In this document: piece after piece, positions 17,376 through 26,062 of the stretch
How positions within the stretch are numbered: the stretch's first letter is position 1
Layout of the letters: each line of letters starts with the position of its first letter
Origin: Chloroflexota bacterium
GTDB taxonomy: Bacteria > Chloroflexota > Anaerolineae > B4-G1 > DUEL01
Direction: 5' to 3'
Length of the DNA stretch: 64,000 bases
Assembly: GCA_014874475.1 (NCBI GenBank)
Contig: JADBJJ010000027.1
Location: 31,793 to 95,792, forward strand
Position numbers and translations under genes: made by a program
Notes under the pieces: generated by a model
The model's input: the letters and a program-made list of their open reading frames with translations, nothing else
Database searches by the model: none
Told to the model about the DNA's origin: nothing

Positions 17376-19224
17376 GAATTTGCGTCACAGCGGAGCGGGA
17401 CGCGCGACCGTGCGTCTCCTCCGGACCGGGCTCTACCGGATGAGTGGGCTGGAGTGGCTGGTTGTAGGTGCCGCGGCCCCTCTTCTGGTTTTCCCCACTC
17501 TCCGCCCCCGATGGACGGCGATAGCCCTGGGCGTGCTGGCAGCGATGTGGCTGTTGCGCTGGCTGGTGCGACGGGAGCCTTGGCCGGTCACGCCGTTCAA
17601 CGGCACGTTGCTGCTCTTCGTGGTGATGATTCCGATAGCACTGAGGGCTTCAGCATTCCCGGACGTCACCTGGCCTGAGATCGTCAGAGTGGTGTTGGGA
17701 TTGAGTGTTTTTCGCGCTGTAGCGTCGGTTGCACGCGATCGGCGCTCGCTGGGCCTGGTATCGCTCATCTTCTGCTTGATGGCGTTAGTACTGATCGCAA
17801 TAGGAATGGTGGCGACCCAGTGGTCAGGATATGGTAAAGTGGGCACTTTACAAGGGCTGACCAGTCATATCCCGCACTTGATCGCCACACTTCCCGAAGA
17901 TCAGGGCCCCTCTGGTGTCAATCCCAATCACCTTGCCGGCGCTCTCGTTTTATACCTGCCGCTCTCGGCTGTGGTGGCGGTCAGAGGGAGCACGTTTTGT
18001 CAGAGACCGCCTGTCCTCTCAATATTGCTGCTCTTGGGGGGGGTGACGTTCTTTGCCCTTGTGACTGGGACTCTGGTACTTACCCAATCCCGCAGTGCCT
18101 GGATCGGCAGCACAGCAGGGCTGATCGGGCTGGTAGTCTTGGCTGGCGTGACCGCTTTTCGCCGCTGGGTGCGAGTGCTGAGTGGTAGCCTACCGGTGCT
18201 GGCCATCATTGGCCTGATTGTAGTGGCTCTGCAGGTTGGCCCTGAACGAATCCTTGTCCTGCTGGACCCGGGCAATTCGGCCGGGGGGCTCCAGACCTCG
18301 GTGGGGATAATCACTCTGAGCGACCGGATGCGAATCTGGATCAGGGCGATATATGTGATTCATAATTTTCCCTTCACTGGTTGCGGGCTGGGGGCTTTCC
18401 AGCAGGTGGTGCACTTCTATCCCATATTCTCGGTTGGACTGGACACCGAGCCCCCCCACGCCCACAATATCTTCCTCCAGACCGCGCTGGACCTGGGGAT
18501 TCCGGGCCTGGTGGCCTATCTGGCTCTGCTGATAGTGGCTCTGGCGGTCTGCTGGCGGGCAGCGCGCAGGAGAGACCCGCTGGTCCGCCCGCTGGCCCTG
18601 GGCCTGGCCGGAGGGCTGATCGCGCTTCACACCTACGGGATGACCGATGCCCTGGCCCTGGGCTCCAAGCCCGCGGTTGTCTTCTGGTTTGCCCTGGGCC
18701 TGATCGCTGCCCTGTCGAACGTTTCCCGAAAGGAGAGAGCCGAGCCTCAGGTCGCGGAAACTCCCATCGCATCCTCTCCGGCCAGCCGGAGTGCTGCTCG
18801 GTGGGCGGTCGTCGGCGCACTCTTGCTGATCACCGTGCTAATCTTTGCCGGCGGCTCCATCGGCTGGCGCGCGTTGCGGCGGGCCGGCGCTCCCCCCACC
18901 GCGCCATCCCTTCGCCTGTCCCTCTACCCGGACGCTCAAGACGTCAGCCTGCGCGCAGAAATCCCGGCCGCCAATGCCGGCTGGGCGGGCCTGCTGGAGG
19001 TCGCCACCTTTGTCTCCACCCATCCCCTCGCCGAGGTGGTGGCCTTCTACACCGACTCCCTGGCCGAGGAGGGATGGGTAGCGGAGGTTCAGGCCGGAGA
19101 CGAGAACAGTTGGGAGAGCATCTATCGGCGGGATACCGGGCAGGAGGTGTGCTTGCTCAATGCGTTCCGGATGGAGGGCGAGACCCGGGTGTCCATCGTC
19201 TGCGGGGATAAAGCAACGCCCTGA
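17359..19224 (+). CDS. O-antigen ligase / polymerase-type membrane protein (Wzy_C family) with C-terminal extension
   Basis: 621 residues from ATG 17359, overlapping the previous gene by 17 bases. About eleven hydrophobic helices occupy residues 30-450. The large periplasmic loop carries the Wzy_C signatures TQSRSAWIGSTAGL, FPFTGCGLGAFQ and PPHAHNIFLQTALDLG (HAHN is the diagnostic block), shared by O-antigen ligases and some polymerases. It should transfer or polymerise lipid-linked glycan on the outer face of the membrane. After a final helix (AVVGALLLITVLIFAGG) there is an extracytoplasmic tail of about 110 residues with VVAFYTDSLAEEGW, a small alpha-beta-looking module not expected in this family. 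Ligase versus polymerase cannot be decided from sequence. Confidence 0.85.
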   Translation: MKRWVRNLRHSGAGRATVRLLRTGLYRMSGLEWLVVGAAAPLLVFPTLRPRWTAIALGVLAAMWLLRWLVRREPWPVTPFNGTLLLFVVMIPIALRASAFPDVTWPEIVRVVLGLSVFRAVASVARDRRSLGLVSLIFCLMALVLIAIGMVATQWSGYGKVGTLQGLTSHIPHLIATLPEDQGPSGVNPNHLAGALVLYLPLSAVVAVRGSTFCQRPPVLSILLLLGGVTFFALVTGTLVLTQSRSAWIGSTAGLIGLVVLAGVTAFRRWVRVLSGSLPVLAIIGLIVVALQVGPERILVLLDPGNSAGGLQTSVGIITLSDRMRIWIRAIYVIHNFPFTGCGLGAFQQVVHFYPIFSVGLDTEPPHAHNIFLQTALDLGIPGLVAYLALLIVALAVCWRAARRRDPLVRPLALGLAGGLIALHTYGMTDALALGSKPAVVFWFALGLIAALSNVSRKERAEPQVAETPIASSPASRSAARWAVVGALLLITVLIFAGGSIGWRALRRAGAPPTAPSLRLSLYPDAQDVSLRAEIPAANAGWAGLLEVATFVSTHPLAEVVAFYTDSLAEEGWVAEVQAGDENSWESIYRRDTGQEVCLLNAFRMEGETRVSIVCGDKATP

Positions 19225-19295
19225 CTGTACAACACCCGTAACTGTATAATCCATAAATCCGAGTAATCTGCGGTTAGAAATCTGAACCTCAACGG

Positions 19296-19324
19296 TTGCC
19301 TCTCCCTCTCCTTCGCATTATAAT
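19296..19324 (+). promoter_or_regulatory. Sigma70-type promoter giving a leaderless transcript
   Basis: TTGCCT (19296-19301), 17-base spacer, TATAAT (19319-19324). A start of transcription seven or so bases after the -10 box falls at about 19331, next to ATG 19333, so the mRNA of the downstream gene would be almost leaderless. No Shine-Dalgarno sequence is present there. Confidence 0.65.
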
Positions 19325-19332
19325 ATCACCGT

Positions 19333-19632
19333 ATGGAGATAGACTTTCGCTTGGTAGCCGTAAACGCCCTGTGGATTCTGGGTCCGGCCCTTCTTCTGGC
19401 AACAGTCAGTTGGACCTATTGGGCCGCGCAGGAGGAGCGGCTTTGCTTTTGGGAAGCAGCCCGTCGGCCCGCGAGCCGGTGGGCGGCGGGGGCAGGCCTG
19501 ACCCTTTTTTGCGCCGGGCTGGCGGCCACCGCCAGCCACAGGTGGGAGCAAATCCTCTGGGCTTTGCTGGCTCTGGTGTTGGGCATATCTGTGGCAGGGG
19601 CTGGGATCATCCCCAGGCGGAAACGACCATGA
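19333..19632 (+). CDS. Small membrane protein of unknown function
   Basis: 99 residues, MEIDFRLVAVNALWILGPAL. Three hydrophobic stretches: residues about 7-30, 48-66 and 72-92, ending in a basic PRRKRP tail. No family recognised. It has its own promoter with a predicted leaderless start and overlaps the next gene by four bases (ATGA), so it is translated together with the MNT nucleotidyltransferase. Whether it is functionally linked to that gene is unknown. Codon use agrees with its high-GC neighbours. Confidence 0.65.
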   Translation: MEIDFRLVAVNALWILGPALLLATVSWTYWAAQEERLCFWEAARRPASRWAAGAGLTLFCAGLAATASHRWEQILWALLALVLGISVAGAGIIPRRKRP

Positions 19633-20060
19633 ACGCTCCGCACAACCGGGTTGCTCTGAACGACCTGGCCCAACGATACGGCCTGGGGGCGATCTACGCC
19701 TTTGGCAGCCAGGCGCAGGAGGTGGTCGTCTGGCTGGAAGGTGCCCCGCTTCAGGTACCGCCTTCTTCCGACGTGGATATCGGCGTCCTGCCCGCACCTG
19801 GCCGTCGTCTCACGGTGGAAGAAAAGGTGGACCTGACGACGGAACTGGAGGACCTGCTGGGTGTGGCACGAGTAGACCGGGTCGTCTTGCCGGAGGCGCC
19901 GCCGTTTCTGACGCTGGATGTCGTCTGCGGGGAACTCCTCTGTGCGACCGATCCCGATACCGAAGCGGAGTATAAATTATACGTCCTGCGGCGGGCGGGC
20001 GACCTGGCCCCCTTTGAGCGACGGCGCCGACGGATGATCCTGGCCGGGGAGAAGCCCTGA
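19629..20060 (+). CDS. MNT-type minimal nucleotidyltransferase with an expanded active-site loop
   Basis: 143 residues from ATG 19629 (an in-frame opening back to 19296 is rejected as it overlaps the small membrane gene). GS at residues 26-27 and DVD at 48-50 are the nucleotidyltransferase metal-binding motif, but they are separated by 20 residues (QAQEVVVWLEGAPLQVPPSS) rather than the ten found in MntA. LDVVCGELLCATDP fits the rest of the fold. In MntA/HepT systems such proteins polyadenylylate the HEPN toxin and neutralise it. Here no complete HEPN gene follows, only a short relic (20064-20180), so it may be a solitary survivor or have another target. Confidence 0.78.
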   Translation: MNAPHNRVALNDLAQRYGLGAIYAFGSQAQEVVVWLEGAPLQVPPSSDVDIGVLPAPGRRLTVEEKVDLTTELEDLLGVARVDRVVLPEAPPFLTLDVVCGELLCATDPDTEAEYKLYVLRRAGDLAPFERRRRRMILAGEKP

Positions 20061-20063
20061 TGA

Positions 20064-20180
20064 TGCCGTCCAAATTGCTACGAAATCTGCATCAGAGGCT
20101 TGGAAGACGTAGAGCGTCTGACCCAGGCGCTGGAGCGTTGGATACAATCTCACCCGGAGCAGATAGATGAGGAGTGGTAA
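20064..20180 (+). pseudogene. Short coding remnant after the MNT gene, possibly a HEPN/HepT tail
   Basis: An open frame with no ATG encodes EICIRGLEDVERLTQALERW followed by IQSHPEQIDEEW and TAA at 20178-20180. It looks like a real protein C terminus (charged amphipathic helix), yet it has no start and overlaps the next gene's ATG at 20167. Its position right behind an MNT gene suggests the end of a lost toxin partner; the sequence alone does not prove it. Confidence 0.35.
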
Positions 20181-21144
20181 AAGTGCCCGCTGGACGGGTT
20201 GGGCCCGATGGGTGCTGGGGCTGGGGGTGGCCGTGCTCTCCGTCTGGCTTCTGGCCCGGAATGTGGAATGGACCGCCACTCTGGCCGCCCTGCGCAGCGC
20301 CGATTACCGCTGGGTCGCTCTGGCGGTGCTGGCGATTATTGCCACATTCTTCACCCGTACCGCCCGCTGGCAGGCCCTCCTCTGGCATACCCACGTCCCT
20401 GCCCGCCCGGCGATGACGGCCCTTCTGGTCGGCCAGGTGGTCAACCTGGCCCTGCCGATGCGCAGCGGCGACGTCGTGCGGGCGATGTGGATCGCTTCGG
20501 AGAACGACGCCGGCGCGCCGGAGGCGCTGGGCAGCATCGCCGTGGAGAAAGTGTGGGACCTGCTGGCCCTTCTCCTCTGCGGGCTGATCCTGCTGGTCTG
20601 GGTGCCACTGCCGGACTGGTTCGCCCGTTCCACCGAGGGCACCGCCCTGGCCCTGTTGGTGGGTGGAGGAGTGCTCTGGGCCGGATTGCACTGGCAGGAG
20701 ACCCTCTTTCGCTGGGCAGGTCGGCTCCTGGCTCGCTTCCCTGCCGGATGGGACCGCACCCTCCTTCCCCTCCTGCGTCGCTTGACTAATGGCCTGGAGG
20801 GGATCCGTCGTCCGGGTGTCTCGGGTCGGGCGCTTCTGTGGACAATGCTCACCTGGGGGTTGGGTGCTCTGGCCAACTGGGCCGTGATGGCTGCCTTTAG
20901 CATCCCGTTGGCCGTCGCTGCCCTCTTCCTTTTAGCCGCCCTGATGGTCGGTGGGACGGTCCCCACACCGGGACGGCTGGGACTGTTTGAGGGCATCTGC
21001 GTACTCTCCCTGGGCCTCTTTGGCATTCCCGGCGACCAGGCGCTCGCCGTCGGGCTGGTCCTCCATGGGGTGGTGATGGGGCCACCGCTGATCGGTGCGG
21101 CTCTACTGGTTCTCTGGCCACGTTCCAATCCCAGGAGACGCTGA
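20167..21144 (+). CDS. Flippase-like / LPG-synthase-type integral membrane protein
   Basis: 325 residues with about eight helices and no catalytic cytoplasmic domain. Segments LARNVEWTATLAAL, GQVVNLALPMRSGDVVRAMW, SIAVEKVWDLLAL and the PTPGRLGLFEG block near residue 270 identify the lysylphosphatidylglycerol synthase membrane-domain / YbhN / AglD family. Members are linked to transport or handling of lipid-linked substrates, and the C-terminal glycine-rich Glu motif is conserved. In this locus it could help flip or present a polyprenyl-linked sugar (inference). Overlaps the next gene by one base in a TGATG arrangement, so the two are coupled. Confidence 0.82.
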   Translation: MRSGKSARWTGWARWVLGLGVAVLSVWLLARNVEWTATLAALRSADYRWVALAVLAIIATFFTRTARWQALLWHTHVPARPAMTALLVGQVVNLALPMRSGDVVRAMWIASENDAGAPEALGSIAVEKVWDLLALLLCGLILLVWVPLPDWFARSTEGTALALLVGGGVLWAGLHWQETLFRWAGRLLARFPAGWDRTLLPLLRRLTNGLEGIRRPGVSGRALLWTMLTWGLGALANWAVMAAFSIPLAVAALFLLAALMVGGTVPTPGRLGLFEGICVLSLGLFGIPGDQALAVGLVLHGVVMGPPLIGAALLVLWPRSNPRRR

Positions 21145-22181
21145 TGAACTTGCCCGAATTTTCTGTCATCATCCCTGCTTACCAGGCAGAGGCGACGATC
21201 GGTCGCTGTGTGACCGCTCTCAATGCCCAGACGATGCCCCGGAGCCGGTACGAAATCATTGTTGTAGACGACGGTTCCACCGACCGGACGGCGGCGGTGG
21301 CCCTGGAGGCCGGTGCCGACCGGGTGGTGACCATTCCCCATAGGGGCCCTGGAGCGGCCCGGAACGCCGGGGCGGAAGTTGCCCGCGGGGATATTCTCCT
21401 TTTCACAGATGCCGATTGCGAACCTCTGCCGGACTGGTTGGACCAGATGACCGCTCCTTTTGCCGATCCGCAGGTTGTGGGGGTCAAGGGGGCCTATCGG
21501 ACCCGTCAACGGAGCCTGATCGCGCGCCTGGTGCAACTGGAGTACGAGTTCCGCTACGAGCGCATGGCCCGCCTGCCGACCATTGATTTCATTGACACCT
21601 ACGCGGCGGCTTACCGGCGGGACGCCTTTTTCCGGTACGGCGGTTTCGCCACCGATATTCCCGTCCCGTCGGTGGAGGACATTGACCTTTCCTTCCGTAT
21701 GGCCCAGGCAGGACACTTGTTGCTCTTCCGGCCCGCCGCGCGGGTCTGGCATAGCCATCCGGCGACCCTGAAGGCGTATCTGACCCGCAAGGCCCGCTAC
21801 GGCTTCTGGCGGGGGCTCCTCTACCTCCGGCATCCGGAAAAGCGGAAGGGAGATACCCACACTGACCCGGCGCTGAAATGGCAGTTTCTCCTGCTGGCAG
21901 GTACGCTGGCCCTCGTCGGCGGAAGCGTCTTCTGGCCCCCTTTGTTTCCGGCTTCTGTGGGCACCTTGCTGGCCTTTTTCCTGACCACCGTTCCGTTTGC
22001 CTGTTGGGCCTGGCGTCGGGATCGGGCTGTGGCGCTGGTCTGGCCCTGGGTGACCCTTCTGCGGGGGCTCCTGCAGGGCATCAGCCTGGCGGCAGGGCTT
22101 TTGTATCACCGCTGGCTCCACCTGATGGCCCGCCCGCGGCCAGGGCAGGTGATGGAATCCCGATCCGATCCCAGACCATGA
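21144..22181 (+). CDS. Glycosyltransferase family 2 with C-terminal membrane helices
   Basis: 345 residues. [47 protein letters not shown] (the DXD-type metal site near residue 95) and VEDIDLSFRMAQAGH (catalytic-base region) define a GT2 enzyme. Two or three hydrophobic segments follow (FLLLAGTLALVGGSVFW, VGTLLAFFLTTVPFACW, LLQGISLAAGLLYHRW), anchoring it to the inner face of the membrane. It is coupled by overlapping start and stop to the flippase-like protein upstream and to the DUF2723 protein downstream, which suggests that the three handle the same lipid-linked sugar. Confidence 0.88.
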   Translation: MNLPEFSVIIPAYQAEATIGRCVTALNAQTMPRSRYEIIVVDDGSTDRTAAVALEAGADRVVTIPHRGPGAARNAGAEVARGDILLFTDADCEPLPDWLDQMTAPFADPQVVGVKGAYRTRQRSLIARLVQLEYEFRYERMARLPTIDFIDTYAAAYRRDAFFRYGGFATDIPVPSVEDIDLSFRMAQAGHLLLFRPAARVWHSHPATLKAYLTRKARYGFWRGLLYLRHPEKRKGDTHTDPALKWQFLLLAGTLALVGGSVFWPPLFPASVGTLLAFFLTTVPFACWAWRRDRAVALVWPWVTLLRGLLQGISLAAGLLYHRWLHLMARPRPGQVMESRSDPRP

Positions 22182-23614
22182 ACCAGTCCGGTTGGTTGAT
22201 ATCCGTACTCTATAGCCGGCGATCCGCAGTCTGCAGTCTGCTCCTGGCTACCTGCTATCTACTGACCCTCCCGCCCACTCTCTCCTGGGCCCACTACGGC
22301 GCCGATGGGGGCGATCTGGCGACGGCCATCGCGTACGGCCGTCTCCCCCACCCACCGGGCTTCCCGACCTACCTGCTCCTGGGAGCCGCCTTCATACAGG
22401 TGCCGTGGGGCGACCCGGCCGCACGGCTGAACCTGTTCTCCGCTCTCTCCGCTGCTGTCGCTGCCGGGCTGACGGCCGCCGCCGTCCGTCGGCTTTCCTC
22501 TTCCGTCGCTGTCGCCGTCGTCGCTGGCCTCTGCCTGGGACTGGCCCCCCTCTTCTGGTCGCAGGCCCTCATCACCGAGGTCTATGCCCCTGCTGCGCTC
22601 TTCTCAGCGGCCCTTCTCTTCCTGGCCTGCAGCACAGACTGTCGGCCTGCAACCGCGGCCGGCCTTCTGGGTATCCTCTGGGGACTGGGCATCGGTGTCC
22701 ACCCGACCCTTCTTTTCCTGGCTCCGCTGACACTGGGGCGATCTCTTCGTCCCGCTTCCGATGCCACCCTTGCCTCCTGCATTCCTGTTTCCGGCTCTCT
22801 TGCCTCTTGCATTCTTGCTGCCCTGCTGACGGTCGGTTTGCTGTATGGTCCCGTCCTGCTGGCCTGGGGGAAGGCTCCCTCCCCCTGGGTCAGCCTGGAC
22901 AACCCGGCCGACTGGTGGGCGTATGTCAGCGGTCGCCTGTATCACCATTATGTCTTCGCTCTCCCGGCCCCTTTCTGGCCGCAGCGGCTCCTGGCCTGGC
23001 TGGGGCTCCTGGCCCGTCAGTTCACTCCGATTGGGGTGCTGCTGGCCGGCTGGGGATGGGAGCGCCTGTGGCGGGAGCACCGTCCCCTGGCCCTCTCCAC
23101 CGCGCTGACGTTCGGCCTGTTCAGCCTCTACGCGATGGGTTACCATACTGCTGATTCACTGGTCTACCTGGTCCCTGCCCTGCCGGTTGCCGCGCTCTGG
23201 CTGGGCCTGGGACTGCACCGGGCCGCGGAATGGTTGCGCACACGTCGGGCTGTAGCCGTCCATCTCCTCTGGCTGCTCCCTCTACTCCAACTGGCGCTCT
23301 TCTGGCGCTCTACGGATATCCACGACGACCGCTCGGCCATCCGCTGGGCTCAGGAGAAACTGGAATCTGCCCCCCCGCGGGCCATTCTGCTGACGGCCCA
23401 GGACGCTCATACCTTCGCCCTCTGGTACGCCTGCGACGTTTTGGGCATACGGCCCGACATTGTTGTGGTGGACCGCGACCTATGGGGGCATCCCCCGTAT
23501 CGGCGAATGTTGACGGCGTCCCTGGGCGAGGCCATCCTGAATCCTGCTCTTTCGCCGTACGAGGCCGGGCAGGCCTCCGATCGCCCCATCGTGGAGGTAA
23601 CCGATGACCCGTAG
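22178..23614 (+). CDS. DUF2723-type polytopic membrane protein (GT-C-like)
   Basis: 478 residues from ATG 22178, overlapping the previous stop (ATGA); an opening further upstream is inside the GT2 gene. The first extracytoplasmic loop has HYGADGGDLATAIAYGRLPH followed by PPGFPTYLLLG, the DUF2723 fingerprint, comparable to the acidic loop of protein O-mannosyltransferases. About nine or ten helices follow, with VPWGDPAARLNLFSAL and YTADSLVYLVPALPVA-like segments. The final 100 residues are soluble (RAILLTAQDAHTFALWYACD). It may use a polyprenyl-phosphate sugar to glycosylate surface protein or glycan; the reaction is inferred. The 3' end overlaps the DUF4012 gene by 11 bases. Confidence 0.82.
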   Translation: MNQSGWLISVLYSRRSAVCSLLLATCYLLTLPPTLSWAHYGADGGDLATAIAYGRLPHPPGFPTYLLLGAAFIQVPWGDPAARLNLFSALSAAVAAGLTAAAVRRLSSSVAVAVVAGLCLGLAPLFWSQALITEVYAPAALFSAALLFLACSTDCRPATAAGLLGILWGLGIGVHPTLLFLAPLTLGRSLRPASDATLASCIPVSGSLASCILAALLTVGLLYGPVLLAWGKAPSPWVSLDNPADWWAYVSGRLYHHYVFALPAPFWPQRLLAWLGLLARQFTPIGVLLAGWGWERLWREHRPLALSTALTFGLFSLYAMGYHTADSLVYLVPALPVAALWLGLGLHRAAEWLRTRRAVAVHLLWLLPLLQLALFWRSTDIHDDRSAIRWAQEKLESAPPRAILLTAQDAHTFALWYACDVLGIRPDIVVVDRDLWGHPPYRRMLTASLGEAILNPALSPYEAGQASDRPIVEVTDDP

Positions 23615-25523
23615 ACATTGGGCCTGGCTGCTGCTGACACTGGGCATGGTGCTCTCCCTGGTCTGGGCTGGCCGCCTGGCGGCGACCGCCCTTTCGCTCC
23701 GGCGACACCTGGCCGAACTGGAAGCGCTGGCCCGTACTCCGGAGGGACTGGACCCCAAGACAGCCTGTACGTTGGTCGGTTCTCTGCGCCGGGACGTGGA
23801 AACGGTGCGCCGGGAGGCCGGGTGGCTCGTCTCCCTGGCACCGGGCCTGGGGTGGCTGCCGAAGGTAGGGGGCGACCTCCGGGCCGCCCCGCACCTGCTG
23901 GAGATGGCCGACGGTCTCTCCGAGGCGGGCGCCATCGCCTGTGACGCACTGAAGCCGGCCCTGGACGGGCTGGAGGGGGAGAGTTTCTCTTTGGAACAGG
24001 CTATCCGTCTCCTGGCCGAAGCAGGCCCCGACCTGGAACGGATGGGGGAGGCCGTCGCCCGGGCGGAGGCTGCGTGGGAACAAATAGAGGTTTCTCATCT
24101 CTCGCCCCGTATGGCCCGGCGGGTGCTCCTGATCGGGCAAATGCTGCCGTGGTTGCGGGATGGACTGGCACTGACGACGGTGGTGCCGGACCTGCTGGGC
24201 CTGGACGGCCCCCGCACCTACCTCCTCATCGCCCAGAACGAGGACGAGCGTCGCCCCACCGGAGGCTACATCACCGGCGTGGGCGAGGTGCGGGTGGAGG
24301 GCGGCCAGGTGGTGTCTATCACTTTCCGCGATAGTTATGCCGCCGACGACTTTTCCCAGCCCTATCCCGACTCTCCGGAGCCTATGCGACGCTACATGGG
24401 CATAGACCTGTGGGTCTTCCGCGATAGCAACTGGTCGCCAGACTTCCCCACCGCTGCCCGACAGGCGATGGCCCTCTACCGGCCGGGGTATGCGGTATCG
24501 GTGGACGGAGTGATCGCTGTGGACCAGTATGCTCTCCAGCAATTGCTTGAGGCCGTCGGCCCTGTGGCGGTGGAGGGATTAGAGGGACCGGTCACTGCGG
24601 AGAACGTCATCCCCTACATCCGCCGCGCCTGGGCGCCTGCCGACGGCTCGCTGACTGCGGAGTGGTGGCAGGGGCGCAAGTCCTTTATGGGACCACTGGC
24701 CGAGGCGGTCTGGAAGCGTGTGCAGGAGGGCAACGTGGACCGGCGCCGCCTGGCGGAGACCCTGGCGCGCCTGCTGGACGAGAAGCACCTGCTGGTCTAT
24801 CACCCACATCCGGCCGTTGCCCCTCTTCTGGCCGAACGGGGCTGGGACGGCGCTTTGCAACCGGGTCGGGGCGACTTTCTGATGGTGGTGGACGCCAACG
24901 TCGGCTATAATAAAGCCAGCGCCAAAGTCCAGCAGACCATCACTTACGAAGTGGACCTACGCCGTCGGCCTCCGCAGGCCACGTTGACGCTGGTTTATAC
25001 GCACACGAGTGGTGCGGACTATCCGTGTATTCCCGAGTTCCGCTACGATCCGGTCTACGAGCAGATGATGGATCGCTGTTATTGGGATTACCTGCGGGTC
25101 TATGTGCCTCAGGGGAGCCGCCTGGTGGATGCTCCTCCCATCCCGATTCCGGGAGAGGCGCTCTGGTGGGGCGAACCGGAGTCCGGCGAGGTGAGCGTCC
25201 GTCCGGCGCCGGAAGGGCCGTTTCTCTCCCTGGAGACGATCGTCCTTCTGCCGCCCGGCGCCGTCCAGACCCGCGCCTTCACCTGGGAGTTGCCGGATGA
25301 AGTGATTCGCTGGGATGGCGAGGAGGGCCTCTACACCCTCCGGGTCCAGAAACAACCGGGCACCGTCGGCCATCCCCTGATCGTTCGCGTGCGCCTGGAT
25401 GATGGGGTCACCCTGCAGGCCGCCGACCCTTCTCCGTCAGCAGTAGATGGTTCTTATGTCGTCTTTGAGACCCGATTGGACCGGGATAGAGAGTTCCGTC
25501 TGCGTTTCAGGAGGGAAGAATGA
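23604..25523 (+). CDS. DUF4012-domain surface protein
   Basis: 639 residues. One N-terminal helix (WAWLLLTLGMVLSLVWAG) anchors an extracytoplasmic protein. A helical region to about residue 190 precedes the DUF4012 core, recognisable by YLLIAQNEDERRPTGGYITG (the family has QN..E.R.TGG) near residue 205, FRDSNWSPDFPTAARQAM and DGVIAVDQYALQQLLEAVG, later DANVGYNKASAKVQQTI. A beta-rich C terminus follows. The family's biochemical role is not known; it occurs in actinobacterial and Chloroflexota polysaccharide loci and has remote similarity to cell-wall glycopolymer attachment proteins. It overlaps both neighbours, placing it in the middle of the export/surface operon. Confidence 0.88.
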   Translation: MTRRHWAWLLLTLGMVLSLVWAGRLAATALSLRRHLAELEALARTPEGLDPKTACTLVGSLRRDVETVRREAGWLVSLAPGLGWLPKVGGDLRAAPHLLEMADGLSEAGAIACDALKPALDGLEGESFSLEQAIRLLAEAGPDLERMGEAVARAEAAWEQIEVSHLSPRMARRVLLIGQMLPWLRDGLALTTVVPDLLGLDGPRTYLLIAQNEDERRPTGGYITGVGEVRVEGGQVVSITFRDSYAADDFSQPYPDSPEPMRRYMGIDLWVFRDSNWSPDFPTAARQAMALYRPGYAVSVDGVIAVDQYALQQLLEAVGPVAVEGLEGPVTAENVIPYIRRAWAPADGSLTAEWWQGRKSFMGPLAEAVWKRVQEGNVDRRRLAETLARLLDEKHLLVYHPHPAVAPLLAERGWDGALQPGRGDFLMVVDANVGYNKASAKVQQTITYEVDLRRRPPQATLTLVYTHTSGADYPCIPEFRYDPVYEQMMDRCYWDYLRVYVPQGSRLVDAPPIPIPGEALWWGEPESGEVSVRPAPEGPFLSLETIVLLPPGAVQTRAFTWELPDEVIRWDGEEGLYTLRVQKQPGTVGHPLIVRVRLDDGVTLQAADPSPSAVDGSYVVFETRLDRDREFRLRFRREE

Positions 25524-26062
25524 AGAGATACCTTTTGGGATTCACTCTGGTTGTTCTATTGATTCTCAGCCTGGCGATTGGGCCGGCTATCTGGGCGGCG
25601 CCGGGGCAAAGTCCCCACCGCCAGACCGTGCCGACGCGGACGCCAGTACCGCCTCCGGAGCCGACCAGTCCGCCACCGCCACCGCAACCGGAGCCCACCA
25701 GCCCGCCACCGCCACCACCACCGCCGGAGCCGACTGTCCCACCTTCGCCGACCGCATCGCCGGTACCCACGGCCGTTCCCACGAAGGTCCCGCCGTCGGC
25801 CACGCCCACCGTCCCCGCGTCTCCCACGGCGACCCTGACGGCCACGCCGGTGCCGGCGTCCCCCACTCCGACCGCCACCGCGACTGTAACACCGACGGCC
25901 AGCCCAACGGTCCCGCTCCTTTCCCCCACCGTCTCACCGACGGCAGCCGGCGGCGAGGCAACCCCGACCCGCGGTCCGGGATTCCCGGTTCTGCTGGCTG
26001 CGGGCCTGCTCCTGCTCGTGGTGGGTGGGGTCTTGTTGGCTGTTGGGAGACGGCATGCGTAG
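25520..26062 (+). CDS. Pro/Thr-rich membrane-anchored stalk protein
   Basis: 180 residues with a three-part plan: an N-terminal signal-type helix (LGFTLVVLLILSLAIGPAIWA), a low-complexity stretch of about 115 residues made of PPPEPTSPPPPP- and TPT/SPT-type repeats, and a C-terminal helix (FPVLLAAGLLLLVVGGVLLA) with a basic RRHA end. This resembles a sortase substrate but no LPXTG or related box precedes the helix. It is probably a surface stalk and a rich O-glycosylation target for the GT-C proteins beside it (inference). Start overlaps the DUF4012 stop (ATGA). Composition is extremely biased, so homology searching would be uninformative. Confidence 0.75.
   Translation: MKRYLLGFTLVVLLILSLAIGPAIWAAPGQSPHRQTVPTRTPVPPPEPTSPPPPPQPEPTSPPPPPPPPEPTVPPSPTASPVPTAVPTKVPPSATPTVPASPTATLTATPVPASPTPTATATVTPTASPTVPLLSPTVSPTAAGGEATPTRGPGFPVLLAAGLLLLVVGGVLLAVGRRHA

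Noticed and set aside
20304..22121. Long minus-strand open frame across the flippase-like and GT2 genes
   Set aside because: Both plus-strand genes have clear family motifs and start-stop coupling; the antisense frame has none.
24900..24915. TATAAT-like string at 24907 as an internal promoter
   Set aside because: Lies in the conserved GYNKAS segment of the DUF4012 protein with no matching -35 box.
25640..25940. Repeated CCACCG/ACGGCC units as a CRISPR array or microsatellite array
   Set aside because: No constant-length repeat with unique spacers; the pattern encodes Pro/Thr codons in frame with a signal and a membrane helix.
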